Program-made: the position numbers and the translations under genes
The notes under the pieces: generated by a model
What the model saw: only the letters and a program-made list of their open reading frames with translations
Database searches by the model: none
What the model was told of the DNA's origin: nothing
In this document: piece by piece, positions 63,188 to 64,000 of the stretch
Layout of the letters: each line of letters starts with the position of its first letter
Position numbering within the stretch: position 1 is the stretch's first letter
Source: Prevotella aff. ruminicola Tc2-24
Lineage (GTDB): Bacteria > Bacteroidota > Bacteroidia > Bacteroidales > Bacteroidaceae
Assembly: GCF_900110895.1 (NCBI RefSeq)
Contig: NZ_FOIQ01000007.1
Location: 1-64,000 of the forward strand
Direction: 5' to 3'
DNA length: 64,000 nt

Positions 63188-63754
63188 TTATTCCTTTACG
63201 CGCTGCAGATAGCTGCCATCGCGGGTGTCAACCTGAATCAGATCGCCCTCGTTGATGAACAGGGGAACGCGAACCTCAACACCAGTCTCCAGTGTGGCGG
63301 GCTTCAGTGTGTTAGTGGCGGTGTCGCCCTTGATGCCCGGCTCGGAATGAGTAACGCGGAGCACGGTCTTTACCGGCATCTCGGCATAGAGGATCGTGCC
63401 GTCGGTGGTGTCGGATACCACCTCTACGATATCGCTCTCCTTCATGTATTCATGGCCGATAACGAGCTCGTTGTCGATGGGGATCTGCTCGAATGTCTCC
63501 TGGTTCATGAAGATACGACCCGACTGGTCCTCATAGAGGTACTGGTAGGGACGGCGCTCGATGATGACGTCTTCGAGTTTCTCACCGATGTTGAAACGAC
63601 GCTCCAGAACACGTCCGTCAGAGACGTTCTTAACCTTGATGATCATGATCGTGTTACCCTTACCCGGCTTTCTGTGCTGGAAATCGATGCAAACCCAGAT
63701 GCCACCATCCATTCTGATAGCAGTTCCTTTTTTAATGTCTTGTGAATTAATCAT
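63188..63754 (-). CDS. efp: Elongation factor P
   Basis: This 188-residue factor rescues ribosomes stalled at polyproline. FQHRKPGKGNTIMIIKVKN carries the tip lysine near residue 32. The middle YEDQSGRIFMNQETFEQIPI and C-terminal TLETGVEVRVPLFINEGDLI, with VDTRDGSYLQR, are normal. It has its own -7 box and diverges from rpmH. The SSU genes epmA/epmB are not seen in the window. Confidence 0.96.
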   Translation of the reverse strand: MINSQDIKKGTAIRMDGGIWVCIDFQHRKPGKGNTIMIIKVKNVSDGRVLERRFNIGEKLEDVIIERRPYQYLYEDQSGRIFMNQETFEQIPIDNELVIGHEYMKESDIVEVVSDTTDGTILYAEMPVKTVLRVTHSEPGIKGDTATNTLKPATLETGVEVRVPLFINEGDLIQVDTRDGSYLQRVKE

Positions 63755-63790
63755 ATAAACTAAAATGTTGATTTTGTTTCGTTTTCGGGT

Positions 63791-63799
63791 GCAAAATTA
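63791..63799 (-). promoter_or_regulatory. -7 box (TAATTTTGC) of efp
   Basis: The minus strand reads TAATTTTGC 36 nt before the efp ATG. Confidence 0.55.
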
Positions 63800-63872
63800 G
63801 TGCAAATCGAGTGAAAAACCAAATTTTATTGGATTTTTCCGCATAAAACTTGCGTAATTCAAAAGAAATGAG

Positions 63873-63881
63873 TACTTTTGC
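63873..63881 (+). promoter_or_regulatory. -7 box (TACTTTTGC) of rpmH
   Basis: TACTTTTGC lies 45 nt before the rpmH ATG. A TTG at 63850-63852 may be the -33 element. Confidence 0.6.
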
Positions 63882-63926
63882 AGCCCAAAAGTGACGATAA
63901 TAACAAAATAAAATAAGTATAAAGCA

Positions 63927-64000
63927 ATGAAGAGAACATTTCAGCCGCACAATCGCCGTCGCGTCAACAAGCACGGCTTCCGTGAGAGAATGGCCACAAA
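63927..64000 (+). CDS. rpmH: Ribosomal protein bL34, 5' part (cut by the right edge)
   Basis: The frame reads MKRTFQPHNRRRVNKHGFRE and then RMATK, the invariant start of bL34, a ~50-residue basic protein of the large ribosomal subunit. Only 24 codons and part of another are in the window. Confidence 0.95.
   Translation, partial: MKRTFQPHNRRRVNKHGFRERMAT

Overview
The window comes from a Bacteroidota chromosome, most likely a Prevotella-group gut or rumen species (Prevotella, Segatella or Xylanibacter) of roughly 50% GC. The evidence is consistent: the type III glutamine synthetase, the TPP-riboswitch/TonB-receptor/PnuT thiamine module, LL-diaminopimelate aminotransferase (DapL), the folP-cdaA pair, a FecR-like/ECF-sigma/TonB-receptor relay, and a recurrent Bacteroidota-type -7 promoter box (TAnnTTTGC) upstream of nearly every transcription unit. 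Almost all of the window looks like conserved chromosome. No insertion sequence, phage, integrase or CRISPR array is visible.

Layout. 1-740: the 3' part of a truncated RHS/YD-repeat gene, a short dispersed repeat and a long fold-back. 741-4239: a nucleoside kinase diverging from a Na/Pi cotransporter. 4243-7396: a thiamine-uptake unit (TPP riboswitch, TonB receptor, PnuT). 7479-9647: a secreted protein, an AT-rich membrane protein and a HAD phosphatase. 9755-28255: a large nitrogen/glutamine block. Leftward run dapF-gltB-gltD-glnN; rightward run P-II, amtB, an outer-membrane porin-like protein and a second amtB, then pyrG, a PurF-like protein and asnB. 28320-33508: dapL, acyl-CoA ligase, RF2, a 51-residue membrane protein and a VanZ-like protein. 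33578-41729: two tandem NSS transporters, a helix-hairpin-helix protein, tatA-tatC, a NapH/NapG-like polyferredoxin fusion, a Tat-exported aldo/keto reductase lipoprotein and a DUF2461 protein. 41817-47834: a secreted esterase, tRNA-Pro(CGG), an uncharacterised pair of exported proteins and murF. 47923-51728: folP, cdaA, pta, ackA. 51977-55483: two tandem CotH-like lipoproteins. 55478-57611: kdgK-like kinase, lpxH and a SufT-like gene. 57753-61393: ECF sigma, FecR-like anti-sigma and TonB receptor. 61397-64000: radC, glycosyltransferase, efp and the start of rpmH.

How the genes work together. Ammonium enters through two different Amt channels, possibly assisted by the outer-membrane protein between them, and is sensed by P-II. 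It is fixed by GlnN and GltBD and spent by the amidotransferases PyrG, PurF-like and AsnB. The 309-bp gap between the two arms carries both promoters and repeated GAAAGC/GCTTTC half-sites, so it is a natural control point. DapL and DapF (meso-DAP) and MurF serve the cell wall. The Tat block places a two-component translocase beside apparent substrates.

Most worth a second look: (i) two inverted copies of a 29-bp palindromic repeat inside the gltB coding region, with a relative just upstream of amtB; (ii) the tandem CotH lipoproteins, in which the first copy has lost the hallmark kinase residues; (iii) the Tat locus with a NapH-NapG-like fusion and a Tat lipoprotein reductase; (iv) the uncharacterised exported pair at 43.5-46.4 kb; (v) the divergent PurF-like enzyme overlapping pyrG.
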